DNA of 64,000 bases. Source: Kitagawia praeruptora (taxonomy: Eukaryota > Streptophyta > Magnoliopsida > Apiales > Apiaceae). Position numbers and translations under genes: made by a program. Location: NCBI GenBank assembly GCA_037693485.1, contig CM075351.1, forward strand, positions 96,428,001 through 96,492,000, in the 5' to 3' direction. Shown here piece after piece: positions 25,094 through 37,101 of the stretch. The first letter of the stretch is position 1, and each line of letters opens with the position of its first letter. The notes under the pieces are model-generated. The model had not been told where the DNA came from and did not search any database. It saw only the letters and a program-made list of their open reading frames with translations.

Positions 25094-25426
25094 TTTATAG
25101 GATTCTAGGTGACGTTATAGATTCCCAAACTCTTCTTTTTAATAAAATAATTAAACTTTAAGTTAAAAAGACTGATAAATACCCGGGGACATTTCAAATG
25201 ACACGAATACTTATCACTAAGCACGCGTATGAAATAAGTTAATGTCACGTGACTACTCATTACATAAAATAAAACAAGCATGTGATTTGAATTTAGCATA
25301 GTCATAGCAAACATGTTGTCAAATAAACAAATAACACATAAGATAGTAACTTCTCATGACAGTAACATTGAAAGTTACGGTCACAAGCTGCAATTTAACC
25401 ACATTGAAAATGTAAAAACTAGTAAG

Positions 25427-27085
25427 TTAACATACCAGATTTAGCATTCCCAATTCACTTACCAACCTGTTGAAGGTTGCTTCATCTAGTGGCTTCGTAA
25501 AAATGTCTGCAAGTTGCTTTTCTGTTGGAACATAAATCAGCTTCACTGTTCCCTTTTCAACATGCTCTCTTAGGAAACGATGTCTGGTATCAATGTGCTT
25601 TGTCCTGGAGTGTTGAACTGGATTGTCTGAGATAGCTATGGCACTAGTGTTATCACAATAAATAGGAATATTGGACAACTCTAAACCATAATCCATTAGC
25701 TAATTTTCCATCCAAAGAATTTGAGCACGGCAACTTCCAGCTGCAATATATTCAGTTTCTGCAGTTGAAGTAGATACAGAATGCTGCTTCTTGCTAAACC
25801 ATGACACTAATCTTCCACCAAGAAATTGACAGCTTCCTGTTGTACTTTTTCTGTCAATCTTGCATCCAGCATAGTCTGAATCCGAATAACCAATCAAGTC
25901 AAATCCAGTATCTTTAGGATACCAAAGGCCTAAGTTTGGAGTGCCTTTGAGATATCTAAAGATCCTCTTGATTGCTACTAATTGTGATTCCTTTGGATCA
26001 CCTTGAAACCTTGCACAGAGACATGTAGCAAAAATAATGTCTGGTCTGCTAGCAGTTAGGTATAGCAACGATCCCACCATGCCTCTGTAGGTACTAGAAT
26101 CTACTTTCTTTCCTTTAGGATCCAAATCCAGTTTGGTTGCAGTAGAGATAGGCGTCTTGGCAGGTGATGCATCTTCCATGTTGAACTTTTTAAGAAGTTC
26201 TTTGACATATTTCGATTGGCTTATGAAGATACCATCATCCTTTTGATGAATTTGTAGACCTAGGAAAAATGACAGTTCTCCCATCATGTTCATCTCATAT
26301 TTGCTCTTCATAAGAGATGAAAACTTTTCACACAACTTCTCATTTGTAGAACCAAAGATTATGTCATCAACATAAATCTGAACCAGAATGATGTCCTTGC
26401 CATGGTGCTTGTAGAACAGTGTCTTATCCACTACACCTCTTGTAAATTGATTCTCAATGAGAAAAGTAGAGAGAGTTTCATACCAAGCTCTGGGGGCTTG
26501 CTTCAATCCATAGAGTTCTTTGAACAGCTTGTAGACAAAGTCATACAACTCAGCATCCTCAAATCCAGTTGGTTGTTCAACATACACTTCCTCTTATAAT
26601 TCTCCATTAAGAAAGGCACTTTTGACATCCATTTGGAACACCTTGAAGTTACAGTGTGCAGCATAGGCTAAGAATATCTGAATAGCTTCAAGTCTGACAA
26701 CAGGTGTAAATGTTTCATCATAATTGATCCCTTCCTGTTGACAGTAACCTTTAGCTACTAGCCTTGCCTTGTTTCTTGTCACATTTCCACTTTCATCCAA
26801 CTTGTTTCTGAAAACCCACTTTGTGTCAACTACTGACTTCCCTTTAGGTCTAGGGACCAGCTTCCAAACATTGTTTCTCTCAAATTGGTTGAGCTCTTCT
26901 TGCATGGCTATCACCCAATCTGAATCCAACAATGCTTCATCAATTGACTTTGGCTCAGTTTGAGATAGAAAACATGAAAACATGCTGTCAGCAGAAACAT
27001 TTCTCCTTGTCCTTATACCAGTAGTGGAATCACCAATGATTAGATTGCTAGTGTGATCTCTGTTCCACTTAGTGGTTATGGGCAA
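25427..27085 (-). pseudogene. SIRE reverse transcriptase and RNase H
   Basis: The copia RT starts at KWVFRNKLDESGNV (about 26820) and includes FQMDVKSAFLNGEL and the catalytic IYVDDIIFGS (about 26360). RNase H follows with GYSDSDYAGC, SWFSKKQHSVSTSTAETEY and CDNTSAIAISDNPVQH, ending at KHIDTRHRF...DIFTKPL. Two nonsense codons split the frame: TAA at 26594-26596 where the family has Glu (NGEL-stop-EEVYVEQP), and TAG at 25697-25699 where Gln is usual. Lineage features fit SIRE. Confidence 0.88.
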
Positions 27086-27211
27086 GTTTCTTTCTTGATC
27101 TGCTTGATCATTTCCTCTTTGAGGGGTTGACTCTCCACCACTGATGTTTTCTCCTTCATGTTCTTCAACATCTCCAGAATCATTCTCATTCTGATGATTA
27201 GCTGATATAGT

Positions 27212-27858
27212 TTAAGATTGAGCTGGAGTTTGAGTAGCATCATTGGTATTGACAGCATTTCTTTCAAACTCAATATCCTGAGTACAAGTAGGTTCATCGG
27301 TAACAATTTCTTCTTCTTCTTCCAAATACCCTTTATTTTCAAATCTAAGAGGCTCCATTTGACCATCCTCTTGCAGTCCTGGGAATTTGGTTTCATCAAA
27401 TATGATATTCACACTTTCTTCAATGACTTTGTGATCAATGACATAGACTCTGTAGGCAGTCCTTTCCAATCCATATCCCATGAAAATGCCTTCATAAGCT
27501 TTAGCATCGAACTTTCCTTTCCTTTCGTGGTTGTCAATCATCATGAAACACTTGCTTCCAAATACATGAAAATATTTGACAATAGGTTTCTTTCCTGTTA
27601 ACAGATAGTAAGGAGTGTTTCCATGAGTCTTGTTGATCAAGGTTATGTTCTTTGTGTAGCAAGCTGTGTTAATAGCTTCTGCCCAAAAGTATGTTGGTAA
27701 TTTAGAATCATTCAACATAGTTCTCGCAGCTTCAATGAGAGTTCTATTCTTCCTTTCTACAACTCCATTTTGTTGTGGTGTCCTGGCAGTGGAGAATTGT
27801 TGGACAATGCCTTCTTCCTTGCAGAAGTTTCCTAAAGTGGCATTTCTGAACTCAGTAC
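27212..27858 (-). pseudogene. SIRE integrase, C-terminal part
   Basis: Picks up the integrase at NGTEFRN (second catalytic Asp region), then the PQQNGVVERKNRT motif with the catalytic Glu, then LPTYFWAEAINTACY and the linker to RT. A TAA at 27212-27214 interrupts the linker. The upstream part continues at 34911 on the other side of the nested gypsy insertion: YLRSDN and GTEF are split by it. Confidence 0.88.
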
Positions 27859-27863
27859 CATTG

Positions 27864-29263
27864 TGATAAGTGGGTATTTTATCTACTTAGAACGTTTCCA
27901 TTTGGCTTAAAACGATGGTTTGTACTTGAGTTGTGGTATTTTTGATCTCTTTTAAGGGTATTGCGCAGGGAAATCAATCACAGGTGATAGAGGAACGAAG
28001 CGTAGCAATCGAAGTGCAAAACGGAGTCAAATTCAAGAAAAGGAAAAATGATGTTGCTGGACAGTAGGTACGGCGCCGCGTCGCCGTGTTTGTACTGAGG
28101 GACGGCGCCGCATCGCTGTAGGGAAGGTCCTGGCGCCGCATCGCCGAGTTTGTGCTTGAGGACGGCGCCGCGTCGCCGTCTCGTCTGACCCGATTCCTGA
28201 TTTGTTTTGGGTGATTTAAAAAAAAAAAAAAAACATTCTTCTATTTACTAGCACCTGGAGGCCCATATAAGGGAAGAAAAGAAAACCCTAGAGGGAGGAT
28301 AGCTTGTTTTATGTACGTAGTTTTTTTTAGCACAAAGAAGGAAGGGAGAATATAGTTCCCAATTTTATTCTTGTATTCTTCCTAGTTGTGGATGCTTGAC
28401 CTTGGTGTATTCTTTAAAACCCTTAATATTTATCTCAGTCATTCTTCATTTCTTTCTATCATGTTTTCATTGGAACCCATGATGATGATTAGTTCGATCA
28501 TGAACTAATTCGTTGTCATGGGGGTTTAGTGGACTTAATCATGAATTCTATGTGTTGAATCTTCTCGATGCCTATAGTGTGATTGATGTGATATCCTATC
28601 ATGGTTGCTTTAATTCGTTATAGGAGAGTAGCTAACTCCTGTAATTGCGTGTTAATTCTTGTTGAAGCGAAAGTGGAAATAAGAGTTTAGAACTTGCCAT
28701 GTTAGCGTAGGTTTATGCGTGATATTATCATTCGTAATTAGTGTCATAATTCTAATCGTTTTATGACGACTATGTGATCAATTGAATGCTTGCACCGCAA
28801 CCATTATGTTTTACTCTTTATAGACATATGAAGACTTGGCATAATCGGGAGACTAAATGATTTCTATCTTTATTGTGGATATTGTTTAGGATGGTATTTG
28901 TGTAACGGAAGTTAGCTTATATCAGTTTTGTGTGTTCGATCAGGTGTTAATAATTCACATGAACAAGGCTAGAGATTTGGAGACTATAGATGGATTGTTT
29001 AAAGAAACTAAACTCCCATGTTTTATTTGCCTAAGTAATTCGACATAAATCTCAGTTCAAGTAGTTGATAATTAATTATAATTCTTAGATAAATTTTAGT
29101 GATAACAACAATCCACTTATTATTTGTTTTAGCATCGGAAAACAATCATACATTGGTGAGTGAATTAGCTAGACAATACAACGAGTCCCTGTAGGAACGA
29201 ACCTTATTTGCTATCTGTATTACTTGAGATCACGTGCACTTGCGTGTTGAGTTGGTCGTAACA
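27864..29263 (+). repeat. 5' LTR of the non-autonomous gypsy element
   Basis: TGATAAGTGGG to GTCGTAACA. A TATATAAGG-like promoter lies at about 28265-28272. Four dyads of form ACGGCG-N6-CGCCGT lie at 28070, 28102, 28130 and 28162. Confidence 0.93.
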
Positions 29264-29269
29264 AGTTTT

Positions 29270-29287
29270 TGGCGCCGCTGCCGGGGA
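29270..29287 (+). promoter_or_regulatory. Primer-binding site (tRNA-Asp type)
   Basis: TGGCGCCGCTGCCGGGGA, six bases after the LTR. It is the Athila/Tat-type primer site complementary to the 3' end of a tRNA, commonly given as tRNA-Asp. Confidence 0.75.
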
Positions 29288-29403
29288 CGCGGTTTTATTT
29301 TGTTTAGTTTCAATATTTGCCATCAGTGGTCATTGAATTTCGGTGACTAGGACGTTTTCATAAAATTTCTTGTTGGTGAATTTCAGGTACGTGTTGAGAG
29401 TTT

Positions 29404-32019
29404 ATGCGTACACGAGCTCGTGCACGTAGAGACGAACTAGCACGTACAGAAGAACTAGCTAGGAGAAGACTTGATTTCGGGTTAGAAGACAATCTTGAAG
29501 CAAAGGAAGTTATGGCAAATCAAGAACAAGCAGCGAAGGCTTTGAGTGAATTCTCTCAGCCGAAAGTGGAGGACATCCATACTAGTATTGTTCGCCCAGC
29601 TATAGGGTCTAACAATTTCGAGCTAAGGCCAAACATCATTCAGATGATTCAGAACACAGTCCAGTTTGGGGGTAGTCCTGCTGAAGATCCCAATGCTCAT
29701 ATTAGGGACTTCCTTGAGATCTGTGACACCTTCAAATTCAACGGAGTTACAGATGACGCAATCAGATTGAGGCTATTTCCCTTCTCTCTTAAGGATAAAG
29801 CCAAGAGTTGGTTACATTCTATGCCATCAGGCTCTATTACAACATGGGCAGACTGTGCTCAAAAGTTCTTGACCAAGTATTTCTCCATGGCGAAGACAGC
29901 AGCTTACAGGAATGCCATTTCTCAGTTTGCTCAGCATTCCCAGGAATCTTTGGGAGAAGCTTGGGAGAGGTACAAGGAGATATTGGCACGTTGTCCTCAT
30001 CATGGAATGCCGGATTGGATGATAATCAGCAATTTCTATAACGGGTTGGGAGCTCAGTCCCGGCCTATGTTAGATGCAGCTTCTGGAGGTGCGCTATGGG
30101 CAAAAAGCTATGAGGATGCTTATAATCTGATTGAAATGATGTCGACCAACGAGTTTCAGAATCCTACTCAACGCTTGCCACCTGCCAAAGTGGCCGGAGT
30201 TCTTGACTTGGATGCAGCTACTGCTATTGCTGCTCAACTCAAAGCGTTGACAATGAAGGTAGATTCCCTTTCTAATCTTGGTACTAACCAGGTTGCTATG
30301 GTGTGTGAATTGTGTGCAGGGGCACATGACACAAATATGTGTGCTATCTCAGCTGAATCCGCACAATTTGTTGGTAATTTTCAAAGATCTCAGCAACCAG
30401 TGCCACAATTTTATCATCCCAACAATCGGAATCATCCCAACTTCAGTTGGAGCAACAATCAGGGAGGTGCTCAGCAACCACATAATCAGCAGTTCAATGC
30501 AAGGCCAAGTAATCAGAACTATCAACCGCCACCTTATGCTCCAAGGCAACCATTCAATCCACCGGGGTTTCAACCATCTCAAGGAACTTCATTGAATCAG
30601 TCTGAGAAGTCGGAATTGGAAGAGCTTCGGATGATGTATAAGAGTCAGGCAGTGTCATTGAAAACTTTAGAGAATCAAATTGGTCAGCTAGCCAATGCTT
30701 TGTTGAACCGTCAACCAGGAACGCTTCCGAGTGACACAGAGGTGAATCCAGGCAAGAAAGATCAAAAGGAACAGGTTCAGGCAATAACATTACGATCAGG
30801 AAGAAGTCTACAAGGTCAGAACGAAGAAAAAGCAACCGAGGAAAAAAATGAAAATCCTGAGCAGGCCCTACGGCGCCGCGGCGCCGCCCCACAGTACAAA
30901 ATCGGCGACGCGTCGCCGTGCTCTCTGGAGAAAAAAACTGAATTTTCAGTTGAGGTCGGATCTGGTTCTGATTTGCTTCCTAATGCTACTCCTTCAACTC
31001 CTATCATTCACAAGAGTGTTAATTCCCAAAAAAAAGTGGAAGATAAGGTGTTTCCACCTCCTCCATTCCCAAAACGAATTCAAAGGCAAAAGTTAGACAA
31101 GCAATTCGCTAAGTTCTTGGATGTATTCAAGAAGCTGCAGATTAACATACCATTTGCTGAAGCACTTGAACAAATGCCAAGTTATGCCAGGTTCATGAAG
31201 GGCATACTTTCGAGGAAATTGAAACTCGAGGATTTAGAGACCGTCGCTTTGACGGAGGAGTGTAGTGCTGTCTTGCAACAAAAGTTGCCACCTAAGCTGA
31301 AGGATCCGGGGAGCTTCACCATACCTTGCACTATTGGCAAACAACTTTTCAGCAAGTGCTTATGTGATTTGGGAGCTAGCATTAATCTGATGCCGATGTC
31401 TGTTTTTAAGCAACTTGGGTTACCTGATCCGAAACCTGTTAATATGACCTTGCAGTTGGCAGATAGGTCGATCACATATCCTAGGGGTATAGTGGAGGAT
31501 GTATTGGTGAAGGTGGATAAGCTGATTTTTCCGGTTGATTTTGTTATACTGGACTTTGAGGAGGATAAGAGGATTCCTATCATCTTGGGAAGGCCATTTC
31601 TAGCTACGGGCCGAACTCTGATTGATGTGCAAAAAGGAGAGCTTACCATGAGAGTGCATGATCAGAAAGTCACTTTCAATGTGTTCAAGGCAACAAAATA
31701 TCCGTCAGATTCAGAGGAGTGTTTCAAAGTGGACGTTGTTGATAAGAATGTGAAGAAGGAGATCGAGCAGCTAAAAAAATCAGATCCAGTGGAAAAAGCT
31801 TCAAGTGGGATTTCTGGCATTGAGAACGAAGGAAGAAAGGGGCTATTTCAGTTGTTGGATGCAACTCCATGGGAAAGAAGAGTTGACATTCTACATAAGT
31901 CTCGTTGGCTAGCCGATTCTAATAATTTTCAGGTGCTTCGTAAGTTGTCAAATGAGGAAGTTTTTGCACTCGGGCTCAAGCCATTACCACCCGAGGAGGG
32001 TGACCCTGCTGATGATTGA
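29404..32019 (+). CDS. Gag-protease polyprotein of the non-autonomous gypsy element
   Basis: 871 codons, uninterrupted. Residues about 90-260 are the retrotransposon gag domain (LRLFPFSLKDKAKSWL, WERYKEILARCPHHG). A knuckle-like CELCAGAHDTNMC is at about 300-312, then a Gln/Asn/Pro-rich linker. The retroviral-type aspartic protease is at about 640-740, with CDLGASINLMP as the active-site motif (DLGA, usual in Athila/Tat) and IPIILGRPFLATG. The end (WRRVDILHKSRWL-like, then LGLKPLPPEEG) is unfamiliar. At about residues 489-506 a short insertion (RRRGAAPQYKIGDASP) is encoded by two CG-rich dyads that are an inverted copy of LTR sequence. The start is the first ATG after the primer site. Confidence 0.88.
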   Translation: MRTRARARRDELARTEELARRRLDFGLEDNLEAKEVMANQEQAAKALSEFSQPKVEDIHTSIVRPAIGSNNFELRPNIIQMIQNTVQFGGSPAEDPNAHIRDFLEICDTFKFNGVTDDAIRLRLFPFSLKDKAKSWLHSMPSGSITTWADCAQKFLTKYFSMAKTAAYRNAISQFAQHSQESLGEAWERYKEILARCPHHGMPDWMIISNFYNGLGAQSRPMLDAASGGALWAKSYEDAYNLIEMMSTNEFQNPTQRLPPAKVAGVLDLDAATAIAAQLKALTMKVDSLSNLGTNQVAMVCELCAGAHDTNMCAISAESAQFVGNFQRSQQPVPQFYHPNNRNHPNFSWSNNQGGAQQPHNQQFNARPSNQNYQPPPYAPRQPFNPPGFQPSQGTSLNQSEKSELEELRMMYKSQAVSLKTLENQIGQLANALLNRQPGTLPSDTEVNPGKKDQKEQVQAITLRSGRSLQGQNEEKATEEKNENPEQALRRRGAAPQYKIGDASPCSLEKKTEFSVEVGSGSDLLPNATPSTPIIHKSVNSQKKVEDKVFPPPPFPKRIQRQKLDKQFAKFLDVFKKLQINIPFAEALEQMPSYARFMKGILSRKLKLEDLETVALTEECSAVLQQKLPPKLKDPGSFTIPCTIGKQLFSKCLCDLGASINLMPMSVFKQLGLPDPKPVNMTLQLADRSITYPRGIVEDVLVKVDKLIFPVDFVILDFEEDKRIPIILGRPFLATGRTLIDVQKGELTMRVHDQKVTFNVFKATKYPSDSEECFKVDVVDKNVKKEIEQLKKSDPVEKASSGISGIENEGRKGLFQLLDATPWERRVDILHKSRWLADSNNFQVLRKLSNEEVFALGLKPLPPEEGDPADD

Positions 32020-33503
32020 GGTATTCCTGTGCACTTTCTTTGTTTCTCGCCTTCAATGGGGACATTGAAGAATTTAAGTTTGGGGGTGGGGATTAAAGGT
32101 GCATTTGTATTAGTTGTATAATAGATGTGTTGCATGTCATGTTAGGAGCATAATGGAGCATAATGGCATGTTAGTGTAGAGCGTTTTTGTTTTGTTTTTA
32201 TGTATGCCATATAGGACATTCTGTTTATTGTGATATTTATGTTCATATAGTTGCATTTGCATTGCATAGCATGCATTTTTCATAATCCCTTAGAACGAGC
32301 TAATTCTGATTGGTGGATAGATGTCTAATTGGGTGTGGTAATGATGAATAGAGGGTTGATTTATAGTTCCCATGGAATTGACTTGCATGTTACGGAAACA
32401 GAATCTTTTCACTAGTCTCATTAGGTGCTTTTGGGCTAGGTTAGGGTCATGCCTGTTTGGATGTTTGAGACTTAATCACTTGATTATAATTAGAATTTTC
32501 GTTATTCCCTTGATGGTGTAGGAGCAATAAAGTCTAAGTTTGGGGGACACCAAGGATTTCATGCTAGTGTTAATTTTGGTCAATAATGGCTAGGCGTCAA
32601 ACGGCTAGTAGCCGGCTCATTTTTATATGAGTAGTCTAGGGTTGGAATTGAGAATTCTCGTTCCAGATTGCATACATTAAAAAAAAAATGAAAAAAAAAG
32701 AAAAAAAAATGAAAAAATGAAAGAAAAGAAAAAAAAGAGTCATGTAAATAATTTAAATGCAAAATTAACCAGAGTGAGCTCTTTAATACTCGAGTTATTA
32801 AGTCTGAGGGGACTTAGTCCTAGTGACCTAAGGCTTTTATAGTCTGGGATCCTGCTGACCTAACACTCGCTACATGGGTATTATTGTATAAGCCTTTTGG
32901 GGTCTCACTCATTGCACGGTTAAATAAGCATGCGTAGTGTATATAATATTTATAGTATTTAGTGTCGTAGTAATAAAGCATGAATTCTTGGTTAACTTGA
33001 ATAAGGATGGTGGTGTTCCTAGATTATGAAGTGTCTACAGTCTATTCTGTTTATAAACCTGTGATTGTCTTGGTGAAGGATAGGTATGATTTTTGACCTA
33101 GTGTTGGGAGCATTTCTGATGAGCATTGCACACACACACGTTTCTGTTCATGTATTGTTAGTATACGGGGGCTTAGTCGAGCTCTATTCGGATTTAGTTG
33201 CATTCTTTGAGGCAGCTGGTTGCTAGTTGGTTTTGGTCAGTTTAAAGGGGATTGTTGCATTTTCATATAGTTGCATTCATGTAGTTAGTTGCATTGTTAG
33301 TTGCATTATTAGATGGATTTTGTGGGTACATTCACTATAGGCCCTCACGAGACCTTACTCGTCCACTAGGGCTGCTTAGGGGTTTAAAGGGCTTGTTGCA
33401 TATGCTAAATGCAACCGTGATCACCTACGGAAGTGGTACTAGGTAGTTGTAAATATTTTGTTTGTTATGCTTGAGGACAAGCATCGGTTTAAGTTTGGGG
33501 GTG
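32020..33503 (+). other. 3' non-coding region with two hairpin-polypurine modules
   Basis: No ORF. Three purine tracts of type AAGTTTGGGGG occur at 32076, 32536 and 33491. The first and third are each preceded, after a 6-nt gap, by a 6-6-6 hairpin: TTCAAT-GGGGAC-ATTGAA (32052-32069) and ATGCTT-GAGGAC-AAGCAT (33467-33484). The last tract directly abuts the 3' LTR and is the expected primer for plus-strand synthesis. An A-rich low-complexity stretch lies at about 32680-32745. Confidence 0.7.
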
Positions 33504-34905
33504 TGATAAGTGGGTATTTTATCTACTTAGAACGTTTCCATTTGGCTTAAAACGATGGTTTGTACTTGAGTTGTGGTATTTTTGATCTCTTTTAAGGGTA
33601 TTGCGCAGGGAAATCAATCACAGGTGATAGAGGAACGAAGCGTAGCAATCGAAGTGCAAAACGGAGTCAAATTCAAGAAAAGGAAAAATGATGTTGCTGG
33701 ACAGTAGGTACGGCGCCGCGTCGCCGTGTTTGTACTGAGGGACGGCGCCGCATCGCTGTAGGGAAGGTCCTGGCGCCGCATCGCCGAGTTTGTGCTTGAG
33801 GACGGCGCCGCGTCGCCGTCTCGTCTGACCCGATTCCTGATTTGTTTTGGGTGATTTAAAAAAAAAAAAAAAAAACATTCTTCTATTTACTAGCACCTGG
33901 AGGCCCATATAAGGGAAGAAAAGAAAACCCTAGAGGGAGGATAGCTTGTTTTATGTACGTAGTTTTTTTTAGCACAAAGAAGGAAGGGAGAATATAGTTC
34001 CCAATTTTATTCTTGTATTCTTCCTAGTTGTGGATGCTTGACCTTGGTGTATTCTTTAAAACCCTTAATATTTATCTCAGTCATTCTTCATTTCTTTCTA
34101 TCATGTTTTCATTGGAACCCATGATGATGATTAGTTCGATCATGAACTAATTCGTTGTCATGGGGGTTTAGTGGACTTAATCATGAATTCTATGTGTTGA
34201 ATCTTCTCGATGCCTATAGTGTGATTGATGTGATATCCTATCATGGTTGCTTTAATTCGTTATAGGAGAGTAGCTAACTCCTGTAATTGCGTGTTAATTC
34301 TTGTTGAAGCGAAAGTGGAAATAAGAGTTTAGAACTTGCCATGTTAGCGTAGGTTTATGCGTGATATTATCATTCGTAATTAGTGTCATAATTCTAATCG
34401 TTTTATGACGACTATGTGATCAATTGAATGCTTGCACCGCAACCATTATGTTTTACTCTTTATAGACATATGAAGACTTGGCATAATCGGGAGACTAAAT
34501 GATTTCTATCTTTATTGTGGATATTGTTTAGGATGGTATTTGTGTAACGGAAGTTAGCTTATATCAGTTTTGTGTGTTCGATCAGGTGTTAATAATTCAC
34601 ATGAACAAGGCTAGAGATTTGGAGACTATAGATGGATTGTTTAAAGAAACTAAACTCCCATGTTTTATTTGCCTAAGTAATTCGACATAAATCTCAGTTC
34701 AAGTAGTTGATAATTAATTATAATTCTTAGATAAATTTTAGTGATAACAACAATCCACTTATTATTTGTTTTAGCATCGGAAAACAATCATACATTGGTG
34801 AGTGAATTAGCTAGACAATACAACGAGTCCCTGTAGGAACGAACCTTATTTGCTATCTGTATTACTTGAGATCACGTGCACTTGCGTGTTGAGTTGGTCG
34901 TAACA
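33504..34905 (+). repeat. 3' LTR of the non-autonomous gypsy element
   Basis: 1,402 bp, pairs with 27864-29263. The visible difference is two extra A in the run near 33858. Confidence 0.93.
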
Positions 34906-34910
34906 CATTG

Positions 34911-35698
34911 TCACTTCTCAGATATTGAACTTGAGCATTGGGGGTTCTTTCAAGAACTCTTATGTGATCAATGATTTCTTGAGCAGCTTCGTCCTTTGTC
35001 TCTAAAAACTTCACCCAAGTGTACCTTGAGTAGTCATCCACCATTACCAGGGCATATCTCTTTCTTGCAAGAGATTGAACATTTACTGGACCAAACAAAT
35101 CCATATGGATTAATTTGAATGGCTTAGTGTTGGTATTCACTTGCTTTGACTTATGCACAGATCTTTTCAATTTACCCATTTGACAATCCTCACATAGTCC
35201 TTCTTGACAGAATTCCTGTTGAGGTAGTCCTCTCACTAAATCCTTCTTCATCAGAATATTCATATTCTTGAAATTGAGGTGTGAGAGCTTCTTGTGCCAA
35301 AGCATGCTTTCACCAACTGATGCTTTACTGTAAAAACAGTAAGCCTTGTCTTTATTGATAGAATTTAAGTCTGCAACAAACAAGCTTCCTTTCTTGACTC
35401 CTTTCAAAGAGAGGCTTCCATCTTTCTTGTGATAGATATTACAAACCATCATATCAAAATCAACCTTAAATCCCATGTCACTGAACTGGCTGACACTGAG
35501 TAGGTTGTGCTTCAATCCATCAACAAGAGCAATATCTTCAATGACAATATTTCCAATTTCCAAACAGCCATATCCCACAGTGTAACCTTTGATGTTGTCT
35601 CCAAAAGTTAGGATTGGGTCGGCTTTCTCCACAAAATGTGATAGCAGGGCTATATCACTAGTCATGTGCCTGGAACATCTACTGTCGATGATCCACAT
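34911..35698 (-). pseudogene. SIRE protease end, GAG-pre-integrase and integrase start
   Basis: Begins at WIIDSRCSRHMT, where the copia protease active site normally reads DSG: here Gly is Arg, so the protease would be dead. Next come the pre-integrase zinc-binding part (HKKLSHLNFKNMN, LCEDCQMGKLKR) and the integrase core with HMDLFGPV (first catalytic Asp) and YALVMVDDYSRYTW. The frame is cut at YLRSDN by the gypsy insertion and resumes at 27858. Confidence 0.88.
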
Positions 35699-35736
35699 GA
35701 CCTGTTTCTACTTCTTGCCCTGCAAAATAGATGATT

Positions 35737-37101
35737 TTAATTTGCATATGGTACCCAAACTCTGTTGGGTCCTATAGTTACAGCATCATTGTTCATATCA
35801 TTCTGCTTCACATTTAAATCAACACTAGAATCCTCCTGTTTGACTTCTTTTGCCGTCCACTTAGTTCTAGAGTTAGACTTGGTCTTTCTCTTAGTGGAAG
35901 CTGTCTTTTTACCAACATAGGCAGGCATAGAAGTCTCAGCAGTTTCTAAATAGGAACATCTTTCAGTAAACAGAATAGTCAAATTGAAACAAGTACTCAT
36001 AACAACAATTTTGCATGGCATACAGTCAATGTTATTACAGACATCCATATCTCTTTGCATAATGGGGGTTCTATGCAAGTTACCACTAACATTAGACGCA
36101 TTTACCTTATCCTGTTTGGGTTTCTTACAAACAAATGTTAAATGATGAGATGATCCACAATTATTGCAAAGCTTCCTAGGGGCATCCTTAACATAACTAT
36201 ATCCGTTCTTCTTGTCAATCCTTAACTTGCCATTCCTATTCTTAGGCTTGTAGACATTTGCCTTGATAGTATGTTCTGAAGTTGCTATCGAGCTACCCTT
36301 GACAGTACCTTTCTTTGCCTCTGTCTTGACAGCAGGTTTGAAAGTTGCTGTCTTGGGTTCTCTCTTGACAGTATCTTTTGAAGTTTCTGTCTCATCCTTG
36401 CTGTCAGCCACTTTAGAACATCCTGTCTGGTTGCTTGGTAGAGTTTTTGTCACGGGAGACTTGATAGTATCTTTTCCTTTGCTCAGTGTGCTGTCAATGC
36501 ACTCGTCTTCATCAAGTAGCTCTTGTTTAATGAACAAGGAGGTTTCATCAAAATCAGCTTGAAGATTTTTGAAAATCGGTTTGTAAACTCTTTTGAGAAT
36601 ATGAGGTTTGACAGCATCACTATCATCAAGAGCAATTGCCTTTCCATGCCTTCTACCATACTCGAAACCTATTCCTACCTTCTGATTCTCAGTGTGATTA
36701 TCATGATATTCCTGGACTAACTTAGAAGAGTTTCTAAAAGCTTTAAGTTTAAACTTATTTTCTGCAATTTGACTCCTGAGAAATTCTTCTATTTTCTTAG
36801 CACAGACAATATCGTTTTTCTACCTAGCATTCTCTTGAGCTAAAGAATCTAGGGGACTGGTTCTTAGCAACAACATTTCATCTTCAGATTTGAGAGTTTC
36901 ATTCTGTTTAATTAACTTAATAATTTCTTCGTGAGCAACAGATAAACTAACATGAATGTTAAACATCTCAGCACTTAAATCTTCAATGGTATGCTTGTAC
37001 TCAGTTTTAGACATATCAAGTAAAACTATAGATGGTACCTGATTTGATGAACTTGAAGCTTCTTCATCAGATTTAGCCATGAGGGCTAAGTTCACAAACT
37101 C
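35737..37101 (-). pseudogene. SIRE gag-pol linker with second zinc knuckle
   Basis: Continues gag in the same frame after a TAG at 37102-37104, with another TAG at 36820-36822. It holds a coiled-coil-like stretch (SVAHEEIIKLIKQNETLKSEDE), a Lys/Thr-rich part and a knuckle CNNCGSSHHLTFVC near 36165. A frame change and a TAG separate it from the protease at 35698. Confidence 0.7.

Larger units (their letters stand above)
27859..34910 (+). mobile_element. Non-autonomous Athila/Tat-type Ty3-gypsy element (gag-protease only)
   Basis: Target duplication CATTG at 27859-27863 and 34906-34910. The element is 27864-34905 (7,042 bp). Its LTRs, 1,400 and 1,402 bp, look identical by eye apart from the length of an A run, so the insertion is very recent. 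One ORF encodes gag and protease. No RT, RNase H or integrase follows: after the ORF come 1.48 kb of non-coding sequence and the polypurine tract. It must have been moved by enzymes of another element. It lies in the integrase gene of the SIRE element, in the opposite orientation. Confidence 0.92.

Noticed and set aside
30554..31649. Minus-strand frames opposite the gypsy gag-protease
   Set aside because: Antisense shadows of an ORF with clear gag and protease motifs.
33618..33908. 96-codon minus-strand frame in the gypsy LTR
   Set aside because: It is interesting only because its peptide resembles the gag insertion. As a gene it has no support.
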